NCBI GenBank assembly: GCA_963820315.1
Contig: CAWFZK010000038.1
Coordinates: 1 to 64,000, forward strand
Length of the DNA stretch: 64,000 nucleotides
Origin: JACVRW01 sp963820315
GTDB lineage: Bacteria > Actinomycetota > Thermoleophilia > Solirubrobacterales > Thermoleophilaceae
Direction: 5' to 3'
Below the pieces are notes generated by a model. It saw only the letters and a list, made by a program, of their open reading frames with translations. It ran no database searches and was not told where the DNA came from. Of this stretch, positions 49,780 to 57,995 are shown one piece after another. Position 1 is the stretch's first letter. Every line of letters begins with the position of its first letter. The translations under genes were made by a program, and so were the position numbers.

Positions 49780-50493
49780 ATGTCGCACGCCGAGGTCACG
49801 GTTGCCGAGGAGGAATACCTCCAGATCATCTATTGGCTTCAGGAGGCCGGCCTTCCGATCACGGGTGCGAACATGGCCCGCGCGATGCAGGTCTCGGCAC
49901 CGACCGTGCACGAGATGATCGGCCGGCTGGAGGCCGACGGCTACGTCACGCGCGCGGCCGACAAGTCGCTCAGCTTCACCGACTCCGGGCACGAGCAGGC
50001 GAGCCAGATCGTCCGCCGGCACCGCTTGATCGAGCGCTTCCTGACCGACGTCTTCGACATCCCCTGGGACCAGGTGCACGAGGAGGCGGAGCGACTCGAG
50101 CACTGGATGTCGCCCGTCGTCGAGGAGCGCATGCTGCGCGCGATCGGCGACGCGAAGACCTGCCCGCACGGGCATCCGATCTTCGAAGGGGAGCGCGAGC
50201 TCGGCGTGCCGCTCGCCGACGTGGAGCAAGGCGCGAAGGTGCGCGTCCTGCGCTTCGAGAACGAGGCCGAGGACCTGCTCCACTACCTGAAGGCCACGGG
50301 CCTGCACCCGGGTCTCGAGGGCACGCTGGCGAGCTCGGGCGACGACGAGGTCGTGCTCGACGCCGGCAAGGAGACGCACTCGATCACGCGGAGCGTGGCG
50401 GAGACCGTCTCGGTCGTGGCCGACCCCTCACCGCCGGCACGCACCGCCCTGCCCGATCAGCTCGTGCTCGGCAAGGAGCGCTACGGCCGCTGA
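49780..50493 (+). CDS. DtxR/MntR-family metal-dependent transcriptional regulator
   Basis: 237 residues from ATG at 49780 (an in-frame ATG at 49771 is the alternative). Winged HTH: EEEYLQIIYWLQEAGLPITG, ANMARAMQVSAPTVHEMIGR. Dimerisation/metal domain: RRHRLIERFLTDVFDIPWDQ, VHEEAERLEHWMSPVVEERM, CPHGHPIF, with the Cys/His/Glu ligands expected for iron or manganese. A C-terminal SH3-like FeoA domain follows (GVPLADVEQGAKVRVLRF). It should repress metal uptake genes; none is adjacent. Confidence 0.85.
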   Translation: MSHAEVTVAEEEYLQIIYWLQEAGLPITGANMARAMQVSAPTVHEMIGRLEADGYVTRAADKSLSFTDSGHEQASQIVRRHRLIERFLTDVFDIPWDQVHEEAERLEHWMSPVVEERMLRAIGDAKTCPHGHPIFEGERELGVPLADVEQGAKVRVLRFENEAEDLLHYLKATGLHPGLEGTLASSGDDEVVLDAGKETHSITRSVAETVSVVADPSPPARTALPDQLVLGKERYGR

Positions 50494-50499
50494 GCGGGC

Positions 50500-51237
50500 T
50501 CAGTAGGGCGCGGGCGCGCGACGAGCGCGCACGTCGTAGTAGAGGAAGGTCGAGAAGAGCGCCACGAACGGGATCGTGATCGACTCCGCGCAGATCGTGC
50601 CGGCGAGCGCCCAGGCGGCGTCGCCGGTGTTGTCCGCGATGCCGGTGAACGGCGCCGTGATCACGAGCGCGGGCAGGGCGGCCGCGAGGTTGATCATCAC
50701 CACGAGGCCGAAGGTCCGCCACCAGAAGCCGCGCACCATGTCGCTGGAACTGCGCAGGGCCTCGACTCCGCGCGCGCCCTCGATCACCACCGTCTGCGGC
50801 ACGAAGAACAGCTTCACCGCCAGGTAGATGCCCGGGATGACGAGCAGCACGAAGCCCGCGGCGATCCCGATCGCGGCGATCAGCACGGCGAAGAAGAGCG
50901 GCGTGAACTGCTCGAAGCCGGAGACGAGCGTCTGGCCCGCGCTCGGGCGCCGGCCGGCCTCGATCGAGAGCAGCGCGTAGATGCAGATCGCGGTGATGAT
51001 CGGGACCGCGACGAGGAAGCGCACCACGGTGGGCACGGCGGTCTCCGCGATCGTCGGGGTGCTGTCGTAGCGCCCGGTCAGCATCTCGAGCCCGATCCCC
51101 TCGACCACCAGGTCCACCGGAACGACGACGGCGGCCGACAGCAGGATGAAGAGCCCGGCGTGGCGATAGTAGACCCGCAGCGAGTCGCGAAAGAGCGCCG
51201 TGATGTCGCGCGGTTGCGCGAGGCTCAGCGGGTTCAC
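50500..51237 (-). CDS. Polytopic membrane protein (GDPD-membrane-domain/DUF7847-like)
   Basis: 245 residues from GTG at 51237, with about six membrane helices (AGLFILLSAAVVVPVDLVVE, LFFAVLIAAIGIAAGFVLLV). The N-terminus PRDITALFRDSLRVYYRHAG and VIPGIYLAVKLFFVPQTVVI match integral-membrane domains of unknown function common in actinobacteria. The start overlaps the aminotransferase stop by 4 bases (GTGA), so cotranslated. No catalytic motif. Confidence 0.75.
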   Translation of the reverse strand: MNPLSLAQPRDITALFRDSLRVYYRHAGLFILLSAAVVVPVDLVVEGIGLEMLTGRYDSTPTIAETAVPTVVRFLVAVPIITAICIYALLSIEAGRRPSAGQTLVSGFEQFTPLFFAVLIAAIGIAAGFVLLVIPGIYLAVKLFFVPQTVVIEGARGVEALRSSSDMVRGFWWRTFGLVVMINLAAALPALVITAPFTGIADNTGDAAWALAGTICAESITIPFVALFSTFLYYDVRARRAPAPY

Positions 51238-52340
51238 GCAGCGGCCCCGGCCAGCTCTCGGTAGGCATCCGCCACACGCGCGATGCCCTCCTCGATCTGG
51301 TCGGGTGGCACGGCGGAGTAGGCGAGCCGGAAGGAGCTCTCGCCGCCGTCGAGCAGGAAGTCGGTTCCCTTGACGAACAGGACGCCGCGCTCCTTGGCGC
51401 CCTCGAAGAGGGCGTCGCCGTCGGTGCCCTCGGGCAGGTCGACCCAGAGGAAGTAGCCGCCCTCGGGCGCCACGAAGCGAGCGTCCGGCAAATGGCGCGT
51501 GAGCGCGTCGCAGGTTGCGTCGCGGCGCTCGAGCAGCGCCCGCTTGACGGTCTCGATCGAGCGGTCGATGGCGCCCGAGTGGCAGAACTCGGCGACGATC
51601 GCCTGGGAAACCATGCTCGGCGAGATGTAGGTCTCCGTCGCCTCCTTGCGGATGGCGGCGATGGTCGGCTTGGGGCCGACCAGGTAGCCCACCCGAATGC
51701 CGGGGCAGACGGTCTTCGAGAACGACGACGCGTAGACGACGTTGCCGTCCACCCCGGCCAGCTCGAGCATCGTCGGCTGCCGGTGTCCCTCGAAGCGGAG
51801 CGACACGTACGGGTCATCCTCGAAGATGGTGAAGTCGTACTCGCGCGCCAGCTCGAGCAGGCGCTCGCGCTTCTCGCGCGACAGCGTGCAGCCGGCGGGG
51901 TTCTGGAAGGTGGGGATGATGTGGGCGAGCTTCGGGCGCCTGCCGGCCTCGAGCTCTGCGGCGAGCGCCGCCACGTCGATGCCGTCGTCCTCGAGCGGGA
52001 TCGCGAGGATCTCCGCACCGAGCTTCCTCAGCATGAGCAGCGTGCGGTCGTACGTCGGCGCCTCGACCACGACCAGATCGCCCGGCTCGACGAGCGTGTC
52101 GAAGAGGAAGGCGTCGGCCTGCATCGAGCCGTTCGTGGCGATCAGCCGGTCCGGCTCGACGTCGTACTGCTTGGCCAGCCACTCGAGCAGATACGGGTAG
52201 CCGGGCGAGGTCCCGTAAGCGCACATGCCGCCCGGGTCGCGCTCAAACGCCCGATCGGCAGAGGCGCGCAACTCGTCGACGGCGACGATGTCCAGCGAGG
52301 GGGCGCCGCGAGCGAGCGAAATGTTGGTCAGATCGGCCAC
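51234..52340 (-). CDS. PLP-dependent aminotransferase, class I/II (MocR-type aminotransferase domain)
   Basis: 368 residues from GTG at 52340 (VADLTNISLARGAPSLDIV). AYGTSPGYPYLLEWLAKQYD, IATNGSMQADAFLFDTLVEP, IIPTFQNPAGCTLSREKRER, FEDDPYVSLRF (PLP Asp/Tyr), Schiff-base Lys in YASSFSKTVCPGIRVGYLVG. Similar to 2-aminoadipate/aromatic transaminases and to MocR C-terminal domains but without the HTH. Substrate unclear. Coupled to a membrane protein downstream. Confidence 0.85.
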   Translation of the reverse strand: MADLTNISLARGAPSLDIVAVDELRASADRAFERDPGGMCAYGTSPGYPYLLEWLAKQYDVEPDRLIATNGSMQADAFLFDTLVEPGDLVVVEAPTYDRTLLMLRKLGAEILAIPLEDDGIDVAALAAELEAGRRPKLAHIIPTFQNPAGCTLSREKRERLLELAREYDFTIFEDDPYVSLRFEGHRQPTMLELAGVDGNVVYASSFSKTVCPGIRVGYLVGPKPTIAAIRKEATETYISPSMVSQAIVAEFCHSGAIDRSIETVKRALLERRDATCDALTRHLPDARFVAPEGGYFLWVDLPEGTDGDALFEGAKERGVLFVKGTDFLLDGGESSFRLAYSAVPPDQIEEGIARVADAYRELAGAAA

Positions 52341-52386
52341 CGATGCGCCACGATACCGGTGGATTCGAAAGTAGGGTGGCCCAGAG

Positions 52387-54078
52387 ATGAAGCGCAGCCA
52401 GCTGCTCATCCTGATCCTGGCGGTGATCGCCGTCGGCGGCGTGGCGCTGCTGTCGGCGGGCGGTGGAGGCGACGACTCAGGCGACGGTGCGGAGACCGGA
52501 CCGGTCGCTCCCGAGGGCGCCGTCCGCGTGCCCTTCGCCTACTCGCCCGAGAAGGAGAAGCTGCTCGTCCCGCTCATCAGGCGCTTCAACGCAGAGCGCG
52601 TGACGGTGGGCGGCAGGCCGGTGTTCGTCGAGGGCTCGGTCGTCTCGAGCGGCGAGGCCCAGTCGGACATCGCCGACGGCGACCTGCAGCCGGTGGCCTG
52701 GTCGCCCGCCTCCTCGTTGTGGGGCCGGCTGCTCAACTTCGAGGCCGACCAGGAGCTCGCGCCTGAGGAGAACCCCTCGATAGTGCGCACGCCGCTCGTG
52801 ATCGCGATGTGGGAGCCGTTCGCGAAGGCGCTCGGGTGGCCACAGCGCGAGATCGGGTTCGAGCAGATCATCCAGCTGGCGCGTTCGAACCAGGGCTTCG
52901 CCGCGTTCGGGCATCCGGAGTTCGGGCGCTTCAAGCTCGTTCACACGAACCCTGACTTCTCGACCTCCGGGCTCGAGGCGGTTGTAGCCGAGTACTACGC
53001 CGCCACCGGCAAGAAGGAGGGCCTGACCGAGAAGGACGTGGAGAGCTCGAAGGCGCGCGCGATCGTGCGCGACATCGAGCGCTCGATCGTCCACTACGGC
53101 GACACGACCCTCTTCATCGCCGACCAGATGCGCAAGGAGGGACCCGGCTACGCCTCCGCCGTTGCCATGGAGGAGGTGACGCTGCTCGAGTTCAACCGCA
53201 ACCGCGGCCCGCAGCCGAAGCTGGTCGCGCTCTACCCCCCTGAGGGGACCTTCTACTCGGACAACCCCTTCATCGTGCTGAACGGGGAGTGGGTGCGTCC
53301 GGCCCAGCGGCAGGGCGCCGAGCGCTTCCAGGAGTTCCTGGCCGAGGAGATCACACCCGAGCTCGCGGCGCGCTCGGGCTTCCGGCCTGCCGACCTGGAG
53401 ACCGAGCCGGTGGCGCCGGTGTCGAAGGAGAACGGAGTCGATCCCGCGCAGCCGAAGCGCGTGCTCGGGCTGCCGGAGCCGCGCACGCTCGACCGCATCC
53501 GGCGCGCCTGGCGCGAGGACCGCAAGCCCGCGAACGTGCTGCTCGTGGTCGATACATCGGGCTCGATGAACGACGAGAACCGGCTGGAGCGTGCCAAGAA
53601 GGGTCTCGACGCGTTCTTCGAGCAGGTGGGCCAGCAGGACAGCGTCGGGCTCAACATCTTCTCCGACCAGCTCCAGTCGCTGCTGCCGATCGCGCCCTTC
53701 CGCGGGAACGAGCGGCAGATGCGGCAGACCGTGAACAACCTGATCGCCGACGGCGGCACAGCGGTCTACGACGCGACCATCGAGGGCTTCGAGACCGTGC
53801 GCGCCGACGCCGGCCCGGAGCGCATCAATGCTGTCGTCGTGCTGACCGACGGCGAGGACACGGACTCGTCGGCGAGCGCGCGCGACGTCGTCGACGCCGT
53901 GCGCGCGCAGGGCGACTCGGACGACCAGGTGCGCGTCTTCACGATCGCCTACAGCGCCGGCGCGCTGGGCGCGGCCGAGGCGCTGGCCGAGATCGCGGAG
54001 GCGTCCGGCGGTCAGGCCTACGAGGGCGACACCGAGGACATCGAGGCCGTCTACCGAAGCATCTCGAGCTTCTTCTGA
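52387..54078 (+). CDS. Exported protein combining a substrate-binding domain and a vWA domain
   Basis: 563 residues. N-terminal signal/membrane anchor (LLILILAVIAVGGVALLSAG). Residues 45-330 look like a periplasmic-binding-protein fold (VRVPFAYSPEKEKLLVPLIR, WSPASSLWGRLLNFEADQEL, FGHPEFGRFKLVHTNPDFST). Residues 380-563 are a von Willebrand A domain with the MIDAS motif DTSGSMND near 388, GGTAVYDA and VLTDGEDTDS. Metal-dependent ligand binding outside the cell is expected. The start ATG overlaps the 5' region of the divergent aminotransferase. Coupled (TGATG) to the next gene. Confidence 0.82.
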   Translation: MKRSQLLILILAVIAVGGVALLSAGGGGDDSGDGAETGPVAPEGAVRVPFAYSPEKEKLLVPLIRRFNAERVTVGGRPVFVEGSVVSSGEAQSDIADGDLQPVAWSPASSLWGRLLNFEADQELAPEENPSIVRTPLVIAMWEPFAKALGWPQREIGFEQIIQLARSNQGFAAFGHPEFGRFKLVHTNPDFSTSGLEAVVAEYYAATGKKEGLTEKDVESSKARAIVRDIERSIVHYGDTTLFIADQMRKEGPGYASAVAMEEVTLLEFNRNRGPQPKLVALYPPEGTFYSDNPFIVLNGEWVRPAQRQGAERFQEFLAEEITPELAARSGFRPADLETEPVAPVSKENGVDPAQPKRVLGLPEPRTLDRIRRAWREDRKPANVLLVVDTSGSMNDENRLERAKKGLDAFFEQVGQQDSVGLNIFSDQLQSLLPIAPFRGNERQMRQTVNNLIADGGTAVYDATIEGFETVRADAGPERINAVVVLTDGEDTDSSASARDVVDAVRAQGDSDDQVRVFTIAYSAGALGAAEALAEIAEASGGQAYEGDTEDIEAVYRSISSFF

Positions 54079-54842
54079 TGCCCGGCGAGATGCGGCCCTA
54101 CAGCAGGTCGGAGTACAACCGCGCGCTGGTCGTGAACGCGCTCACGCAGCCGTTCAACGTCTGCCTGCTCGCCGGGATCGTGATCGCCGGGCTGCTCCTC
54201 GACCTGCTGCTCCCTCTGGTCATCGTCGGGATCGTCGTCTACGGGATCGCGGCGGCGCGCACCTACTTCGACGAGGACGAGGCGAACAAGGTGCTCGAGC
54301 GAGAGCGCAAGGAGCGCCGCGAGCGGCTCGAGGAGGGACGACTCGACCCGGGCGAGCTCGCCCCGCCGATCGCCGGCCTCCTGAGCGAGGGGCGCCGCCG
54401 CGAGGCCCGCATCCGCGACGCGATCGACAGGGCCGACCTGCCCTACGAGGAGGTCTCGCAGGAGGTCGACCGCTTCATTCCCGCGATGGAGGACGGCGCC
54501 CGCCGCGCGCAGCTGTTGTATGAGGCCCTCGCGGAAAGCCCACCCGCCGCGGTGGAGCAGCGGCTCGCCGAGGTGCGCGGCGACGAGTCCAGGGCGGAGC
54601 TGACCGCCGCGCTCGAGAGCCAGCTCTCGGTGCTGCGCCGCATGGAGGGCCAGCTGCAGCGCTTCTACGACGAGATGGAGCGCATCCTCGTCGAGCTCGA
54701 CACGGTGCGCGGCAATCTCGTGTCTGTCTCGGCGTCGAGCGAGCGCGCCAACCAGGAGCGCCTGGCCGGCGACGTCCGCGCCCTGCGCGAGGAGGTCGGC
54801 GCGGTGGCGGCGGGCATGAGCGAGGCGTACGAGAGCGGCTAG
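54078..54842 (+). CDS. Membrane-anchored coiled-coil protein, partner of the vWA protein
   Basis: 254 residues. Cytoplasmic N-terminus MPGEMRPYSRSEYNRALVVN, two close membrane segments (FNVCLLAGIVIAGLLLDLLL, PLVIVGIVVYGIAAA), then a long charged helical region (residues 70-250) with heptad character (RRMEGQLQRFYDEMERILVE). Resembles Toxic-anion-resistance/TelA-like or PspA-like scaffolds only in style. Its one-base overlap with the vWA gene suggests a common complex. Convergent overlap with the next minus-strand gene at the stop codon. Confidence 0.7.
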   Translation: MPGEMRPYSRSEYNRALVVNALTQPFNVCLLAGIVIAGLLLDLLLPLVIVGIVVYGIAAARTYFDEDEANKVLERERKERRERLEEGRLDPGELAPPIAGLLSEGRRREARIRDAIDRADLPYEEVSQEVDRFIPAMEDGARRAQLLYEALAESPPAAVEQRLAEVRGDESRAELTAALESQLSVLRRMEGQLQRFYDEMERILVELDTVRGNLVSVSASSERANQERLAGDVRALREEVGAVAAGMSEAYESG

Positions 54843-55118
54843 GAGCGGCGCCGCCGCCAGCCGGAGCGCGGAGCATGGGGAGGGGGCGGCGGACCGCCCC
54901 CTGCGCCGGGCGCGCTCCTCGCGCGCCCGCTCCTGGTCCTCGCTCAGCCCCACCTCGAAGAACAGCAGCAGCAGCGCCCCGCCCAGGCCGAGGCTGATCA
55001 GCGCGATGGCGAGCAGCTGCCCCGGCCAGCCCGTCTATGAGCAAGACCGCAGAGCAGCGCCGGCAACCGCCATCGCGGCGGCTGATCCGAACGCGACGAT
55101 GCGCGTGCGGCGGGGCAT
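54839..55118 (-). CDS. Small membrane protein with DQERAREERARR tail, frameshifted
   Basis: From ATG at 55118, MPRRTRIVAFGSAAAMAVAG begins a membrane segment; after one or two indels near 55,050-55,030 the sequence continues LLAIALISLGLGGALLLLFF, EVGLSEDQERAREERARR in another frame. This two-helix plus charged tail layout (about 90 residues) is common in Thermoleophilia between sucCD and unrelated genes. A last shift near 54,900 gives a Pro-rich end and stop at 54839. Nothing else supports the 300-base gap 54843-55143. Confidence 0.4.
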
Positions 55119-55143
55119 GGCTCCGACGTTAGCGCCAGACGCC

Positions 55144-56022
55144 CTAGACCCGCGCGCCCAGGATCTCGACTGCGATCTCGGAGACCTGAGTCGGGTTGCG
55201 GCCGACGCGCACGCCGCGCGCCTCGAGCGCCTCGGCCTTCGCCGCGGCGGTTCCCATCGAGCCGGACACGATCGCGCCGGCGTGGCCCATCGTCTTGCCG
55301 GGCGGCGCCGTGAAGCCGGCGATGTAGGCGAGCACCGGCTTCGAGACGTGCTCGCCGATGTACTCGGCCGCCTCCTCCTCGGCGGAGCCGCCGATCTCGC
55401 CGCACATCACGATCAGCTCGGTCTCCGGGTCGGCCTCGAAGAGCTCGATGATGTCGATGAAGCTCGAGCCGGGGACGGGGTCGCCGCCGATGCCGACGAT
55501 CGAGGAGTTGCCGAAGCCGCGCTGCGCCAGCTCGTTGCCGATCTGGTAGGTGAGCGTGCCCGACCTCGACACGAGCCCGACGTTGCCCTCCTTGAAGAAC
55601 TGCGCCGGGATGATGCCGACGTTGGCCTTGCCGGGCGAGAGGATGCCGGGGCAGTTGGGGCCGATCAGGCGCGTCCGGCCGCGCCGCAGGTGGTTGTAGA
55701 CGCGCAGCTCGTCGTGCGCGGGGATGCCCTCGGTGATTGCGATGACGAGCTCGATGCCGGCGTCCTCTGCCTCGAGGATCGAATCGGCGGCGAAGCGCGG
55801 CGGCACGAAGATCATCGCGGTGTTGGCACCGGCCTCGGCGACGGCGTCGTGGAAGGTGTTGAAGACCGGGATGCCCTCGACGTCCTGGCCGCCCTTGCCG
55901 GGGGTGACGCCGGCAACGACCTGGGTGCCGTAGTCGCGGTTGCGGAGCGAGTGGAAGGTGCCCTCGCGGCCGGTGATGCCGGAGACGCAGAGGCGAGTGT
56001 CGTTGTCGACGAGGATCGACAT
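55144..56022 (-). CDS. sucD: Succinyl-CoA ligase (ADP-forming) alpha subunit
   Basis: 292 residues from ATG at 56022 (MSILVDNDTRLCVSGITGRE). CoA-binding VAGVTPGKGGQDVEGIPVFN, RLIGPNCPGILSPGKANVGI, the phosphorylated histidine in TMGHAGAIVSG, and C-terminal VRVGRNPTQVSEIAVEILGA. TCA-cycle enzyme with SucC. The gap to the SucC core (about 90 bases) consists of three hairpins and has no stop codon in any minus-strand frame. Confidence 0.92.
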   Translation of the reverse strand: MSILVDNDTRLCVSGITGREGTFHSLRNRDYGTQVVAGVTPGKGGQDVEGIPVFNTFHDAVAEAGANTAMIFVPPRFAADSILEAEDAGIELVIAITEGIPAHDELRVYNHLRRGRTRLIGPNCPGILSPGKANVGIIPAQFFKEGNVGLVSRSGTLTYQIGNELAQRGFGNSSIVGIGGDPVPGSSFIDIIELFEADPETELIVMCGEIGGSAEEEAAEYIGEHVSKPVLAYIAGFTAPPGKTMGHAGAIVSGSMGTAAAKAEALEARGVRVGRNPTQVSEIAVEILGARV

Positions 56023-57241
56023 AGCTCCGCGGGGCCTCCAGCCCCGCGTCCTGATCGCGTAGCTCGGCCTCCGGCCTCGCTTGACCGCAGGGCTGCGCCC
56101 TGCCTGCCCGCAGCTCCACGACCTTCTCGGCGGCGCCGAGCATGGTCGCCTCGGCGTGCACGTTCGGCAGGTTTGCCTCGGCAAGCAGGGCGCGGCCCTC
56201 CTTGTCGTTCGTTCCGTCCAAGCGCACCACGAAGGGCACGTCCGGCTCGATCTGGCGGAACGCCTCGATCAGGCCGCGCGCCACCTCGTCGCAGCGGGTG
56301 ATTCCGCCGAAGATGTTGAACAGCACGGCGCTCACCTTGTCGTCGGAGAGGATCACCTCGACCGCGCTCGTGATCGCCTCGGCCTTGGAGCCGCCGCCCG
56401 CGTCGAGGAAGTTGGCGGGCCTACCGCCGGCGGCCGCCACCACGTCGAGCGTCGACATCACGAGCCCGGCGCCGTTGCCGAGGATGCCGACGTTGCCGTC
56501 GAGCTTCACGTAGGTGAGCCCGCGCTCCTTGGCCATGCGCTCCTGTGGGTCCTCGGCCGACACGTCGCGCAGCTCGGCGATGTCCGGGTGGCGGAAGAGG
56601 GCGTTGGCGTCGATCGTGACCTTGGCGTCGAGCGCCACGACCTCGCGCTTCTTCGTGATCAGCAGCGGGTTGACCTCGACGAGCGTCGCGTCCTCGCGGA
56701 CGAAGACGTCGTAGAGCTTCGCGAGCATGGCGCCAACCGGCCGGATCACGTCCTCGGCGATCCCGGAGTCGAACGCGAGCCTGCGCCCCTGGAAGTCCTG
56801 GAAGCCGAGCAGCGGGTCGACGTGCAGCATGCGCATCGCCTCGGGGTCCTTGTCGGCGACCTCCTCGACGTCCATGCCGCCCATCCGCGAGAGCATCGCC
56901 ATCGGCTTCTTCGCGGAGCGGTCGAAGACGACCGCGGCGTAGTACTCCTCGTCGATCTCGCTCGCGCTCTCCACGTAGAGCTCGTGCACGGTGAAGCCGC
57001 GGATGTCCATGCCGAGGATCGCGTCCGCATGCTCCTCGGCCTCGTCGCGGTCGTTCGCCAGCTTGATGCCGCCCGCCTTGCCGCGGCCGCCGATCTGGAC
57101 CTGGGCCTTGATCACGACCGGGAAGCCGAGCTCCTCGGCAGCCTCGACCGCCTCACGCACCGAAGCGGCATGCAGGCCGTCCGGAACTGGTACACCGTGC
57201 TTCTTGAACAGCTGCTTTCCCTGGTATTCGAGAAGGTCCAT
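56023..57241 (-). CDS. sucC: Succinyl-CoA ligase (ADP-forming) beta subunit, no stop before sucD
   Basis: ATG at 57241: MDLLEYQGKQLFKKHGVPVP. ATP-grasp residues FPVVIKAQVQIGGRGKAGGI, VDPLLGFQDFQGRRLAF, LVEVNPLLITKKREVVALDA, then GNGAGLVMSTLDVVAAAGG, NFLDAGGGSKAEAITSAVEV, FNIFGGITRCDEVARGLIEA. The conserved protein ends at AAEKVVEL (codon at 56111-56113; about 377 residues). After that the frame does not stop before sucD but reads on out of frame through it to 54998. A one-base indel would instead join it in frame to sucD. Confidence 0.88.
56028..56103. repeat. Three tandem hairpins between sucC and sucD
   Basis: CGCGGGGC/GCCCCGCG (56028-56048, loop 5), an imperfect GCTCGGCC/GGCCTCGC (56063-56080) and GCAGGGC/GCCCTGC (56087-56103, loop 3). 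The tandem, similarly sized GC hairpins resemble REP/BIME-type intergenic elements. Confidence 0.5.
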
Positions 57242-57245
57242 GGCG

Positions 57246-57303
57246 TTCGATAGATAGGATGCTCGGCCGCCGCTACGCGGGAGCGGCGCACGACCCTATC
57301 GAA
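57246..57303. promoter_or_regulatory. Divergent promoter region between sucC and the HAD gene
   Basis: TTCGATAG (57246-57253) and CTATCGAA (57296-57303) form an inverted repeat just upstream of both start codons, 42 bases apart. They may be symmetrical -10-like elements or a shared regulator site. Confidence 0.35.
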
Positions 57304-57310
57304 AGATCAG

Positions 57311-57988
57311 ATGGCTCTACCGAAAGACGTCAAGTTCGTCACGTTCGACTGTTACGGAACCCTCATCGACTGGGAGAGCGGTGTCTACGAGGCATTCCAG
57401 AAGGAGGCCGACCGTGACGGTTTCACGATCGATCGCGATGCCCTGATCCCGCGCTTCATCGACGTGCAGCGCGAGATCCAGCGCGGCTCCTACGAGCTCT
57501 ACGCCGAGGTGCTGCGCCGCACCGCGGTGCGCGTGGCCGGCGAGCTCGGCTGGGAGCTCGAGCCCTCGCGCTCGAACTTCCTTCCCAACAGCGTGCCGGC
57601 GTGGCAGTCCTTCCGTGAGACGAACGCGCAGCTCGAGCGCTTCGCGAAGAAGTACGAAGTCGGGGTGCTCTCGAACATCGACGACAAGCTGCTGGGGGCG
57701 ACCCGTCGCCACCTGCGCGTCGACTTCGACCTCGTCGTGACCGCCCAGCAGGTCCGCTCGTACAAGCCCGACCCGGCGCACTTCAAGGAGTGCGCGCGGC
57801 GGATCGGCTCGATGAAGAAGAACTGGGTCCACATCGCGTCCGGCTACCCGACGGACGTCGTCCCCTGCCTGCAGTCGAAGGTGCCCGTGATCTGGGTGAA
57901 CCGGCACGGCGAGGAGGCCGAGGGCAAGAAGCCCGACGCCGAGGTCCGCACCTTCCGCGACGCGGGCAAGCTGCTGAAGGCCGCCTAG
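57311..57988 (+). CDS. HAD enzyme, type II haloacid dehalogenase-like
   Basis: 225 residues. Nucleophile Asp in VTFDCYGTLIDWESGVYEAF, VLSNIDDKLLGATRRHL (motif II Ser), Lys in QQVRSYKPDPAHFKEC, and the last motif IASGYPTDVVPCLQSKVPVI. L-2-haloacid dehalogenases share this layout, but the usual HVAQSxxHD segment is replaced here by HIASGYPTD, so a different phosphatase or dehalogenase substrate is possible. It precedes an MBL-fold gene by 7 bases. Confidence 0.75.
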   Translation: MALPKDVKFVTFDCYGTLIDWESGVYEAFQKEADRDGFTIDRDALIPRFIDVQREIQRGSYELYAEVLRRTAVRVAGELGWELEPSRSNFLPNSVPAWQSFRETNAQLERFAKKYEVGVLSNIDDKLLGATRRHLRVDFDLVVTAQQVRSYKPDPAHFKECARRIGSMKKNWVHIASGYPTDVVPCLQSKVPVIWVNRHGEEAEGKKPDAEVRTFRDAGKLLKAA

Positions 57989-57995
57989 CTCCGGT

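Noticed and set aside
54998..56022. SucC read-through part as a real protein extension
   Set aside because: It is the out-of-frame translation of sucD (Arg/His-rich), with no conserved features.
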